From URNF01 sp045634325 (GTDB lineage Bacteria > Bacillota > Clostridia > Oscillospirales > Acutalibacteraceae), in NCBI GenBank assembly GCA_045634325.1, contig JAZRAA010000041.1, forward strand, positions 1 to 8,868: 8,868 bases of DNA. The letters run 5' to 3'. The notes beneath the pieces were generated by a model. It did no database searches. It saw only the letters and a program-made list of their open reading frames with translations, and was not told where the DNA came from. The position numbers were made by a program, and so were the translations under genes. Positions 1 through 5,166 of the stretch are shown piece after piece (within the stretch, counting starts at the first letter, position 1; each line of letters starts with the position of its first letter).

Positions 1-1980
1 GCTATTCCGTATACTGGCCTGACTAACCCCGTTTCCCGCCTGTTGGAGCTCTACCACGAACCGCCGGAACAAACCGCTGTCAAGCCGTATTCCGGCGAGG
101 ATTCCGCGCTTGCACAGGCGATTGAAGAGTTTGACATGGGCGGCTATGTGTCCATGACGGAAGGCATACAAGGAAAATGGCGTTCCGGGCGGCTTATGTT
201 CAATCCCTGTCCCATTTGCGGGCATAAGGACGATTTTTACACGCAAGGGAACACGTGGAAATGTTTTGGAGCAAGCGGGCCCGGACGCGGCGGGAACATC
301 ATCAACTATCTGGAATCCCGTCACGGATATGACCGCAAGACTGCCCGTGAATATTTCATGTATGATATTCTGGGCTGGAACCGTGAAGAAAACCGGAAAC
401 AAAGCCGTGAATCGGAGCGAGTGAAACAGGCAAAACGGGCAACAGGCGCGGCGGCTATTACCAACAGGGACGAACGCCCTGACTTTATCCGCGTCAAGAA
501 GCGGAAAGACCCGGAAACGGGCGAACTGGTAGAAGTGGAAAGCGTGGACTGTCCGCGCCTTGCGCAGTATATCCGTGAACACTGTCATTTCAAGTTCGTA
601 AAGATTCCAGACGCAAAGTCTCCCGTGCGTTTCTGGTATCGGGATGGCGTCTACCGTGAAGTCTATGAAGATGAGATAATGGGCGAAATTATTGACATTA
701 TCGACGCATGGAACCCGGAACTTGTCAAAATGCGGGACGTGGAAGAAGTCTACAAGACGATTAAGCGGAAGCCGGGAAATGAGCGGTTTGTCACGCTGGA
801 AGCGAAAGACACGGAAGAATTGGTTGTAAATTTCAAGAACGGCCTGTTTTATCCGATGACATGGGAGTTAAAACCGCACACGCCCGACATTTTCACGACG
901 CGGCAATTACCGATTGACTTTCCGCTGGACGCGCTGGGCGAAAACTGGATGGTTACTGTTTCCGACAAAACGGAGAATTTTCAGAAGTATATGTATCGCT
1001 TCTGTTACCGTCCGGGAATGCCGTATAATGATGGCGACAGCCGCTGGCATTGCCTGAATGACTTCATGTCGCTGATACTCTCCAACGTCAAGAGCGAACA
1101 CGTCAAAGAATCGCTCTGGATATACGGCGACGGCGACAGCGGAAAAAGTCAGTTGCTTGCGCTTTTGCAATACCTGTTAGGCGACGCGAACGCACTTAGC
1201 ACGGACTTAGAAAAGCTGGAAGCCCGTTTCGGAACGGGAGCCGCTTTTAACAAGCGTCTTGTCTACTCTCCCGACCAGAAGTTTATCAAGGTTGACCAGT
1301 TGAGCGTATTCAAGACGATGGTAGGAGCGGGCGACGGTATCAACGTGGAGCGCAAAGGCCGGGACAGCTTCACTTGCAAGTTCGACGGTTTTGTGTGGGT
1401 ATGCGCTAATGAGTTGCCGAAGTTCGGCGGCGATAAGGGCGACCACGTATATGACAGAATGATTCTGTTGAAAGCGCCTGACACTATCCCGGTAGAAGAG
1501 CGTTACAAGTTCCTGTTAAGCAAACTGAAAGCGGAAGCGCCGTATATTGTGGCGTATATACTCTCCCATTTGCCCGACGTGGTAAACCGTGACTATAAAA
1601 TCACGGAACCGCTGGAAGCCGCGCAAGCCCGGAAGGATTACGCTTTCGAGAATGACCCGGTGCGTCAATGGCTTGCGGAATGTTGTATCGACGTGCAAAA
1701 CCCGGCTGACGCTATGGAAGCGGAAACCGTGGAGAAATGGAATAAGGCCGGAAACAAGCCGACATGGAGCAGTCTGTATAAGGTTTATTGCGCGTGGTGC
1801 AATGAATGCGAAAACGGCTATAAGCTGAAACGCAACGCCTTGAAGCGGGCATTGAAGGCAATCGCCGGGAAAGCCGATATGCCGGATGACGAATTTTTCA
1901 TGAACCGCAACAACGGGATGATTGTCTCCCGCTGGTGCCTGAACGAATACGCGCTTTCCTATTATCAGGCCTATCTCTAA
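1..1980 (+). CDS. Phage primase-helicase, P4-like, 5' end outside window
   Basis: Predicted replication protein that would make primers and unwind DNA at the phage origin. Residues are numbered from the in-frame TTG at 43, but the frame is open to base 1 and that TTG has no ribosome binding site, so the true start is probably upstream. A zinc-finger-like segment (C56, C59, H61, C74, then the CFG motif) resembles CHC2-type primase zinc domains. A P-loop GDGDSGKS lies at 362-369, an acidic Walker-B-like site at D411 (RLVYSPD), a sensor-type asparagine at N456 (VWVCANELPKF) and an arginine-finger candidate at R472 (VYDRM). This order matches the SF3 helicases of phage P4 alpha and poxvirus D5. 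The 379-461 segment is fully intact. The C-terminal about 130 residues, rich in W, C and K, could bind the origin by analogy with P4 alpha; that is inference. The gene ends TAA-TAG, is followed at once by a terminator, and then by a repeat field that may be its origin. Confidence 0.9.
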   Translation, partial: AIPYTGLTNPVSRLLELYHEPPEQTAVKPYSGEDSALAQAIEEFDMGGYVSMTEGIQGKWRSGRLMFNPCPICGHKDDFYTQGNTWKCFGASGPGRGGNIINYLESRHGYDRKTAREYFMYDILGWNREENRKQSRESERVKQAKRATGAAAITNRDERPDFIRVKKRKDPETGELVEVESVDCPRLAQYIREHCHFKFVKIPDAKSPVRFWYRDGVYREVYEDEIMGEIIDIIDAWNPELVKMRDVEEVYKTIKRKPGNERFVTLEAKDTEELVVNFKNGLFYPMTWELKPHTPDIFTTRQLPIDFPLDALGENWMVTVSDKTENFQKYMYRFCYRPGMPYNDGDSRWHCLNDFMSLILSNVKSEHVKESLWIYGDGDSGKSQLLALLQYLLGDANALSTDLEKLEARFGTGAAFNKRLVYSPDQKFIKVDQLSVFKTMVGAGDGINVERKGRDSFTCKFDGFVWVCANELPKFGGDKGDHVYDRMILLKAPDTIPVEERYKFLLSKLKAEAPYIVAYILSHLPDVVNRDYKITEPLEAAQARKDYAFENDPVRQWLAECCIDVQNPADAMEAETVEKWNKAGNKPTWSSLYKVYCAWCNECENGYKLKRNALKRALKAIAGKADMPDDEFFMNRNNGMIVSRWCLNEYALSYYQAYL

Positions 1981-1994
1981 TAGATACACGCCTG

Positions 1995-2020
1995 AACCCG
2001 CCCGAAATGGGCGGGTTTTT
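1995..2020 (+). terminator. Intrinsic terminator after the primase-helicase
   Basis: A perfect 9-bp stem, AACCCGCCC at 1995-2003 with GGGCGGGTT at 2009-2017, encloses a 5-base loop (GAAAT) and runs into a T tract through 2020. It begins 14 bases after the stop codon. This is a textbook Rho-independent terminator and separates the replication gene from the repeat field downstream. Confidence 0.92.
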
Positions 2021-2072
2021 CTATGGCCTGAACCGTTCCACAGGGCGGCTTGAAAGTGGAGTTTTTGGGAAG

Positions 2073-2111
2073 GAGTGGACTTTTGAAATAAAACTCCACT
2101 CAAAAGTCCAC
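2073..2111. repeat. 39-bp direct repeat, copy 1
   Basis: Identical over 39 bp to 2383-2421. The unit is itself an inverted repeat: GTGGACTTTTG at 2075-2085 pairs with CAAAAGTCCAC at 2101-2111. In this copy the arms extend to 14 bp (2072-2085 with 2101-2114). The 15-base centre contains a further inverted core, AACTCCACT. As DNA it would present three binding cores; as RNA it would form a strong hairpin, but with no T tract after it, so a terminator is unlikely. Confidence 0.9.
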
Positions 2112-2191
2112 TCCCATTTTTGAAGTTTTCCAGCCTAATAAATGATGATTATGTTTATTTATCATAATTTTAGTAACTTTTGAAGGGATAG

Positions 2192-2305
2192 AGTGGAAAA
2201 GTGGAGTTTTTTTAACAATTTCAGTCTTGCAAAAAAGTGCAAAAAAAGAGACAGAGAAAAATTTTGGAGAGAGTGAAAGCGGCTTTGAAACTCCACTTTT
2301 CCACT
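2192..2305. repeat. 18-bp inverted repeat flanking A-rich DNA
   Basis: AGTGGAAAAGTGGAGTTT at 2192-2209 is the exact reverse complement of 2288-2305. Each arm holds two GTGGA cores in tandem 8 bp apart. The 78-base interior is purine-rich, with A tracts near 2230-2247 and 2257-2261. The pair sits between the two 39-bp direct repeats, making the field roughly symmetrical. It is probably part of the same origin or operator array. Confidence 0.85.
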
Positions 2306-2382
2306 TTTCGCGCATAGAGTTACGTAAAAGCAAATAATCAGCACAATATAGCGCGTGAATGACGCTAAAAGTTAAAAAATGC

Positions 2383-2421
2383 GAGTGGACTTTTGAAATA
2401 AAACTCCACTCAAAAGTCCAC
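2383..2421. repeat. 39-bp direct repeat, copy 2
   Basis: Second exact copy of the unit at 2073-2111, shifted by 310 bp. Here the arms are 11 bp (2385-2395 with 2411-2421) because the flanking bases differ. Two tandem GTGGA cores follow at 2431-2440. Exact identity in otherwise unrelated flanks argues for selection or recent duplication of this unit. Confidence 0.9.
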
Positions 2422-2453
2422 CCGTGCGCCGTGGAGTGGAGTTTCTACAGGCT

Positions 2454-2591
2454 GGATTTCAAATCCACGCAGTCACTGAATCCAAAATTGGACTGAGCGG
2501 ACTTTCGGCCTGATATGAGTACAAAAGGCGACGCCGGATTTCTGCATTTGAAATGCGGAAACTCCCACGCCGGATGTCTCCAAAATTGGAG
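2454..2591. repeat. Cluster of four short palindromes
   Basis: Four small dyads lie in 138 bp: GGATTTcAAATCC at 2454-2466, TCCAAAATTGGA at 2481-2492, GCATTTgAAATGC at 2544-2556, and a second TCCAAAATTGGA at 2579-2590 (as CTCCAAAATTGGAG at 2578-2591). The first and third share the form ATTT-N-AAAT; the second and fourth are the same 12-mer 98 bp apart. None is followed by a T run. They may be binding sites for a regulator or replication protein, or a structured single-strand region. No gene is supported across 2469-2650. Confidence 0.6.
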
Positions 2592-2659
2592 GCATTTTGG
2601 AAGGGTATCATTTGAAAATAGAACCTTGCAATTCCCGGAAACCCGCCTCTGTATCGAGA

Positions 2660-2697
2660 AATCCGCCCTCCCTTTTCAGGGAAGGCGGATTCTTTCT
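2660..2697 (-). terminator. Probable terminator of the ribbon-helix-helix gene
   Basis: AATCCGCC at 2660-2667 pairs with GGCGGATT at 2684-2691. The stem continues as TCCC/GGGA (2669-2672 with 2679-2682) after one C-A mismatch, with a TTTTCA loop. It begins about 24 bases beyond the stop codon of the minus-strand gene, with a short T-rich tail on either strand (TTTCTC on minus, TTCTTTCT on plus). It may act in both directions. Confidence 0.65.
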
Positions 2698-2714
2698 GCC
2701 ACGCGGTTTTCAAG

Positions 2715-3110
2715 TCACGCGCCGTCGGCGGTATCGCTGTCAGGCGTTCCGCTGACTGTAGGCGGCGCGGGCAACGGTTGCCAATGCGTCACGGTGTGTT
2801 CCTCATTGTATCCGCGCCCAATCCAACGCCCGCTTTCAAAAAAGGCGACAGTAACCTCTCTTACTTCCGGGTCGTATACAAGAACCTCTCCGCCTTCCGG
2901 CAATCTGTCAGTGACGGATACCCACGGCGCGGCCTGTTCCATTTTCTCCCGGATTGCCGCTTTGATAAAGGCGTTGACAGCCATTCCGACAGAATCGGCG
3001 GCGGCTTTTAGTGCGTCATATTCGTTGTTTTGTATATCCAGCGGGACGCGCTTAATGTTTGCGGCTTTGTACTTATATGCGGCTTTCCTTTGTGCGTTCG
3101 TGATTGGCAT
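2715..3110 (-). CDS. Ribbon-helix-helix protein fused to a DUF551-like domain, putative repressor
   Basis: This 131-residue protein has two recognisable parts. Residues about 18-58 fit an Arc/MetJ-type ribbon-helix-helix: strand KRVPLDIQ (20-27), helix 28-40, turn at V41-G42, helix 43-58. Such dimers bind DNA with the paired strands in the major groove. Residues 63-117 match the pattern of DUF551 domains, starting WVSVTDRLPEGG and ending VTHWQPLPAPP; the function of that domain is not known to me. A short acidic tail follows. The ATG at 3110 was chosen because a strong GGGAGGTGG site lies just upstream; longer in-frame starts would run through the promoter. It is transcribed divergently from the J-domain operon, and palindromes sit on both promoters, so it may repress itself and that operon. 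Direct evidence for DNA binding is only the fold pattern. Confidence 0.85.
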   Translation of the reverse strand: MPITNAQRKAAYKYKAANIKRVPLDIQNNEYDALKAAADSVGMAVNAFIKAAIREKMEQAAPWVSVTDRLPEGGEVLVYDPEVREVTVAFFESGRWIGRGYNEEHTVTHWQPLPAPPTVSGTPDSDTADGA

Positions 3111-3130
3111 ACTCCCACCTCCCGCAGTCA

Positions 3131-3159
3131 AGTATATCAAATATTGGCTTATGTGTACA
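3131..3159 (-). promoter_or_regulatory. Promoter of the ribbon-helix-helix gene
   Basis: On the minus strand, TGTACA (3159-3154, four of six matches to TTGACA) and TATACT (3136-3131, five of six matches) are separated by exactly 17 bases. A TG lies one base before the -10, giving an extended -10. Transcription would start near 3124, leaving a leader of only about 13 bases that is almost wholly the ribosome binding site. The -35 lies inside the palindrome at 3151-3162. Confidence 0.7.
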
Positions 3160-3162
3160 CAT
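3151..3162. promoter_or_regulatory. Operator candidate O1
   Basis: ATGTGTACACAT is a perfect 12-bp palindrome covering the -35 of the minus-strand promoter. It differs by one base from the site at 3226-3237. Centre-to-centre spacing between the two is 75 bp, close to seven helical turns, so proteins bound at both could face the same side. The neighbouring ribbon-helix-helix protein is the likely ligand, but a repressor encoded outside the window is possible. Confidence 0.65.
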
Positions 3163-3168
3163 GCAATC

Positions 3169-3198
3169 TGCACAAATAAAAAGAAAAATTTTTGTGCA
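3169..3198. repeat. TGCACAAA / TTTGTGCA inverted repeat between the promoters
   Basis: TGCACAAA at 3169-3176 and TTTGTGCA at 3191-3198 form an exact 8-bp inverted repeat around 14 A/T-rich bases. It lies between the two divergent promoters and does not share the GTAC core of the two operators, so it may bind another regulator or simply be a bendable A-tract spacer. Confidence 0.5.
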
Positions 3199-3218
3199 AA
3201 TTGGCAACAAAAAAACAG

Positions 3219-3247
3219 TTGACATATGCGTACACATATACTATAAT
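3219..3247 (+). promoter_or_regulatory. Consensus sigma-70/sigma-A promoter of the J-domain operon
   Basis: TTGACA at 3219-3224 and TATAAT at 3242-3247 match the consensus at all twelve positions, with an optimal 17-base spacer. Transcription should start near 3254. A promoter this strong, with a palindrome filling its spacer, is normally held off by a repressor. It drives the plus-strand genes from 3369 to 5516, as no other promoter or terminator is evident between them. Confidence 0.92.
3224..3239. promoter_or_regulatory. Operator candidate O2 in the promoter spacer
   Basis: ATATGCGTACACATAT is a 16-bp dyad with one mismatched pair (C3229/A3234). Its core ATGCGTACACAT (3226-3237) matches O1 at 11 of 12 bases. 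It occupies the spacer between -35 and -10, where a bound protein would block RNA polymerase. Confidence 0.65.
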
Positions 3248-3253
3248 TGTGAC

Positions 3254-3368
3254 AGTGAGTTCACGTCCTGTTTCGCTGACAAGCGGCGCCGAATAGCGGG
3301 TGAGGCGATAAATAACCCCGCCGCCATAGAACGACAAACAAGCGGATTAGAAACAGGAGGAAATAGAC
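3254..3368 (+). promoter_or_regulatory. About 115-base structured leader of the J-domain operon
   Basis: Between the predicted transcription start and the ATG at 3369 lie a small dyad GTGAgtTCAC (3256-3265) and a larger possible stem. In the latter, GGCG (3285-3288) pairs with CGCC (3322-3325) and GCGGG (3296-3300) with CCCGC (3317-3321). The ribosome binding site AGGAGG (3355-3360) is 8 bases before the ATG and outside these stems. There is no T tract and I recognise no known riboswitch. A regulatory role is only possible. Confidence 0.4.
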
Positions 3369-3830
3369 ATGAAAAACTACTTTGAGAATTGCCGGACGCT
3401 TGACGAACTGAAAGCCGAATACAAGCGGCTTGCGAAAAAGTACCACCCGGACATGGGCGGCGATACTGCCACAATGCAAGCCATTAACGCGCAGTATGAG
3501 GCGGCTTTCAACCGGATGAACGGCAAGGCCACGAACAACACGACGGAAACGGCGGCGGATTTCATCAACGTCATTAACGCCGTTATGAAGATGGGCGGGA
3601 ATATTACGCTGGAAATTTGTGGTAGCTGGGCATGGGCATACGGCGATACAAAGCCCGTCAAGGAGCAGTTGAAAGCCGCCGGATTCCGCTGGGCGTCGAA
3701 AAAGAAGATGTGGTACTGGAAGCCCGCCGGAAGCTATTGCAGAGGCAGTAACGCTTCTATGGAGCACATTCGGAGCAAGTACGGAAGCCGCGTATTCACC
3801 CGCCGCGATGACGCCATGGCGATGGCGTAA
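3369..3830 (+). CDS. J-domain protein with a C-terminal W-rich domain
   Basis: First gene of the repressible operon, 153 residues. Residues 4-47 form a short J domain with helix II, the HPD motif at 26-28, and a third helix (QAINAQYEAAF). HPD is the contact that stimulates Hsp70 (DnaK) ATPase, so the protein could recruit the host chaperone. The G/F linker and zinc domain of true DnaJ are absent. After a T/N-rich linker (52-62) comes a second conserved-looking unit: LEICGSWAWAYGDT (81-94), then KAAGFRWASKKKMWYWKPAG (102-121). I know this pattern only from uncharacterised mobile-element proteins of Firmicutes. The start is supported by AGGAGG eight bases upstream. The client or target is unknown; a role in phage replication or assembly through host DnaK is inference. 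Confidence 0.88.
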   Translation: MKNYFENCRTLDELKAEYKRLAKKYHPDMGGDTATMQAINAQYEAAFNRMNGKATNNTTETAADFINVINAVMKMGGNITLEICGSWAWAYGDTKPVKEQLKAAGFRWASKKKMWYWKPAGSYCRGSNASMEHIRSKYGSRVFTRRDDAMAMA

Positions 3831-3849
3831 GGCCGCAACAGGAAACAAA

Positions 3850-3870
3850 GCCGGGAGCGCGTCTCCCGGC
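3850..3870 (+). promoter_or_regulatory. Intergenic hairpin H1 before the 67-residue gene
   Basis: GCCGGGAG and CTCCCGGC form a perfect 8-bp stem around the loop CGCGT. It ends 25 bases before the next ATG. It is followed by GGAAAGAAAGGA (3875-3886), whose end is 9 bases from the ATG. With flanks, the 49 bases 3838-3886 align without gaps to 4106-4154. There is no T tract, so it is not a terminator. Confidence 0.75.
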
Positions 3871-3895
3871 GCACGGAAAGAAAGGACGATGTACA

Positions 3896-4099
3896 ATGAA
3901 AAAGACAGTCAGAGACGCTATCAAGCGGATAGCGCGGCGCGTCGAAAAGGAAACCGGAACCGACATTACGGAATACCTTGAAGATGTCGTCGAAGTCTAT
4001 GAAATCAATGACTATGGGAAGCCCGCTACCTGTACCTATATTATACGAGGGCTTGAAACTGAGGCGGACATATTCGTTGATTCCGTCAAAGGCCGATAA
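3896..4099 (+). CDS. Hypothetical 67-residue protein
   Basis: I do not recognise this protein. It has a basic N-terminal helix (MKKTVRDAIKRIARRVEK, residues 1-18) followed by an acidic segment (TEYLEDVVEVYEINDY, 25-40). A strand-like C-terminal half, TYIIRGLETEADIFVDSV, follows. The basic-then-acidic pattern and size would suit a small nucleic-acid- or protein-binding adaptor, but there is no specific motif. The start is supported by GGAAAGAAAGGA nine bases upstream. A different-frame ATG at 3889 gives no sensible product. It lies between two copies of the same hairpin/ribosome-binding-site unit, so it could be an exchangeable cassette. Confidence 0.75.
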   Translation: MKKTVRDAIKRIARRVEKETGTDITEYLEDVVEVYEINDYGKPATCTYIIRGLETEADIFVDSVKGR

Positions 4100-4117
4100 T
4101 CACGGACAGGCGGCAAA

Positions 4118-4138
4118 GCCGGGGCATTACGCCACGGC
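4118..4138 (+). promoter_or_regulatory. Intergenic hairpin H2 before the coiled-coil gene
   Basis: GCCG/CGGC (4118-4121 with 4135-4138) and GGC/GCC (4123-4125 with 4131-4133) stack on either side of one G-A mismatch; the loop is ATTAC. Like H1 it is 21 bases long, ends 25 bases before the ATG and is followed by GGAAAGAAAGGA (4143-4154) at the same 9-base spacing. Two inner stem pairs differ from H1 by compensatory changes (A-T to G-C and G-C to C-G). Confidence 0.7.
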
Positions 4139-4163
4139 GCGTGGAAAGAAAGGAAGGCGTAAC

Positions 4164-4919
4164 ATGGCAACCTTAGAATTTATTCAAAAGCGCATGGAAG
4201 GCAAGCGGAAAGAGCTTGCGAAGCTGGAAAAGAAAATGGCGCGGATTCAGGACGCCGCCGCTTCCGGCTGGGAGAACAATCCGTACTGCTACAGTGAGTA
4301 CGATTTGAGCCGTACCCAAAAGGAAATTCAAGACGCCCGCGCCGCGCTGGAAGATTACACGGCGCAACTCAAAACGGAAACAGACAAGGCCAACAGCCGC
4401 AACGTTCCGGCAATCGTGGATTTCCTGAACGGCTGGAAAGCCCGTTGCATGGATTTCTACAAGGGCGCGTTTCCTGATTACCTGAGAGACAGGGAAGCGT
4501 GGTTTCAAACGCAACGCGAATATGGCGATTGGTGGAACGGCGGCGGGTGCCGTGAGAGCTTGGAAAACCGCAAGGAACGCAAACAGGCATACCATAACGC
4601 GGAAAGCGCATTCAAGCAAAAATGGAATTTCATTGTTCCGTATACGACGCTGGAAGGCGCAAGCCTGATTCTTGACGAAAAGAAACTGGCGCGGGAACTT
4701 GACGATGAGGCCAACCGCAAGTATGACTTCATCATTCAGCGGGTTACGAAAATCACGGGTGAGATTACCGACGCTTCCGGCCTGTCTGTCGGCGATAAGG
4801 GCGATTTGAACGGGTGGATTCAGGGCGCGTCTGGTACTGCCAAAGTCGAGACTATCGGCGCGGGCGGGTACAATATTCAGTGCTTCCACTTTCGGACGCT
4901 GATTAAAAAGGTCGGATAA
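4164..4919 (+). CDS. Coiled-coil protein with conserved glycine-rich C-terminal domain
   Basis: A 251-residue soluble protein. Residues 1-75 are charged and heptad-like (FIQKRMEGKRKELAKLEKK), consistent with a coiled coil. The middle (84-165) is rich in W, Y and charged residues (WKARCMDFYKGAF, WWNGGG). Residues 183-248 form a distinct C-terminal domain: YDFIIQRVTKITGEITDASG, then GDKGDLNGWI, then KVETIGAGGYNIQCFHFR at 227-244. That last segment is familiar to me from the C-termini of many uncharacterised proteins on Firmicutes plasmids, conjugative elements and phages. I cannot give it a function. The ATG at 4164 was chosen over an in-frame start at 3978 because a strong site (AAAGGAAGG) lies just upstream and the longer form would overlap the 67-residue gene. 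Confidence 0.85.
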   Translation: MATLEFIQKRMEGKRKELAKLEKKMARIQDAAASGWENNPYCYSEYDLSRTQKEIQDARAALEDYTAQLKTETDKANSRNVPAIVDFLNGWKARCMDFYKGAFPDYLRDREAWFQTQREYGDWWNGGGCRESLENRKERKQAYHNAESAFKQKWNFIVPYTTLEGASLILDEKKLARELDDEANRKYDFIIQRVTKITGEITDASGLSVGDKGDLNGWIQGASGTAKVETIGAGGYNIQCFHFRTLIKKVG

Positions 4920-4926
4920 GCGCGGA

Positions 4927-4947
4927 GCCGGGGCGCAATGCCCCGGC
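4927..4947 (+). promoter_or_regulatory. Intergenic hairpin H3 before the Cys-rich gene
   Basis: GCCGGGGC (4927-4934) and GCCCCGGC (4940-4947) form a perfect 8-bp stem with the loop GCAAT. It starts 7 bases after the previous stop and ends 24 bases before the next ATG. GGAAAGGA (4955-4962) follows, 9 bases from the ATG. The inner stem pairs match H2 and differ from H1 in a compensated way. There is no T tract. Confidence 0.75.
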
Positions 4948-4971
4948 GTAACGCGGAAAGGATGGAACGTC

Positions 4972-5166
4972 ATGAAAAAGAAAGCGCGTAAAGCGAAAAC
5001 AACCGTGAAACTTCCCCCGGAAGCCAAACCGTGCTACGCTTGCCCGGAACGTGGGATTGAGCGGCGTTTCGGCGTATGCAATCACGGGGCGGGCATTTGC
5101 ACGGCGTGTATGGAGTACCAGCAAAGGCGCGGGGAGCGTTGGAGAGAGGGGTTGAACGCGCAATGA
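4972..5166 (+). CDS. Small cysteine-rich, probable zinc-binding protein
   Basis: A 64-residue protein with a lysine-rich start (MKKKARKAKTTVK) and two CxxC knuckles: C21-x2-C24 and C43-x2-C46, with C36 and H38 between them. This spacing suits one or two zinc ions, as in small zinc-ribbon or treble-clef proteins. I do not recognise the family. The basic N-terminus suggests nucleic acid contact, but protein binding is equally possible. It has a good ribosome binding site (GGAAAGGA) after hairpin H3. Its stop overlaps the next start as ATGA, implying coupled translation and perhaps joint function with the 117-residue protein. Confidence 0.8.
   Translation: MKKKARKAKTTVKLPPEAKPCYACPERGIERRFGVCNHGAGICTACMEYQQRRGERWREGLNAQ

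Larger units (their letters stand above)
2037..2468. other. Iteron-rich noncoding region, putative replication origin
   Basis: The pentamer GTGGA or its complement TCCAC occurs 15 times here: GTGGA starting at 2056, 2075, 2193, 2201, 2385, 2431 and 2436; TCCAC starting at 2037, 2095, 2107, 2292, 2300, 2405, 2417 and 2464. Most are extended as AGTGGA(G/C/A)TTTT or its complement. Copies are clustered at both ends and in the middle, with AT-rich DNA between (about 2116-2260 and 2306-2380). No ORF here has a good ribosome binding site or a protein-like sequence. Repeated binding sites flanking easily melted DNA, directly after a P4-type primase-helicase, fit a phage origin; P4 alpha is known to bind iterons at its ori and crr. 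The alternative is a multi-site operator or partition site. Confidence 0.6.

Noticed and set aside
43..45. TTG as the start of the primase-helicase
   Set aside because: The frame is open to base 1, and no ribosome binding site precedes the TTG, so the gene most likely begins outside the window.
2100..2344. Minus-strand open frames of 60-77 codons inside the repeat field
   Set aside because: No good ribosome binding site, sequence is low-complexity K/F/S-rich translation of repeats and A/T tracts, and it overlaps the structured noncoding repeats.
2073..2421. CRISPR array
   Set aside because: There are only two long identical units with a 271-bp gap and internal symmetry; no regular repeat-spacer pattern and no cas genes.
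2459..2713. Minus-strand 84-codon frame after the ribbon-helix-helix gene
   Set aside because: It crosses the terminator stem and four palindromes, has no clear ribosome binding site and no protein-like pattern.
3111..3173. N-terminal extension of the ribbon-helix-helix protein to 3173
   Set aside because: It would run through the promoter and operator, while the ATG at 3110 has a strong ribosome binding site.
2515..3222. Plus-strand 235-codon frame opposite the ribbon-helix-helix gene
   Set aside because: It is antisense to a gene with recognisable domains and runs through both divergent promoters; composition is Ser/Pro-rich as expected for a shadow frame.
3978..4163. Longer start for the coiled-coil protein
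   Set aside because: It would overlap the 67-residue gene and the hairpin; the ATG at 4164 has AAAGGAAGG at good spacing.
3850..4947. The three hairpins as intrinsic terminators
   Set aside because: None has a T tract, and all are followed directly by a ribosome binding site and a gene of the same operon.
4173..5027. Long minus-strand frame of 284 codons opposite the coiled-coil gene
   Set aside because: GC-rich antisense shadow with no ribosome binding site; the plus-strand gene has clear start signals and a familiar C-terminal domain.
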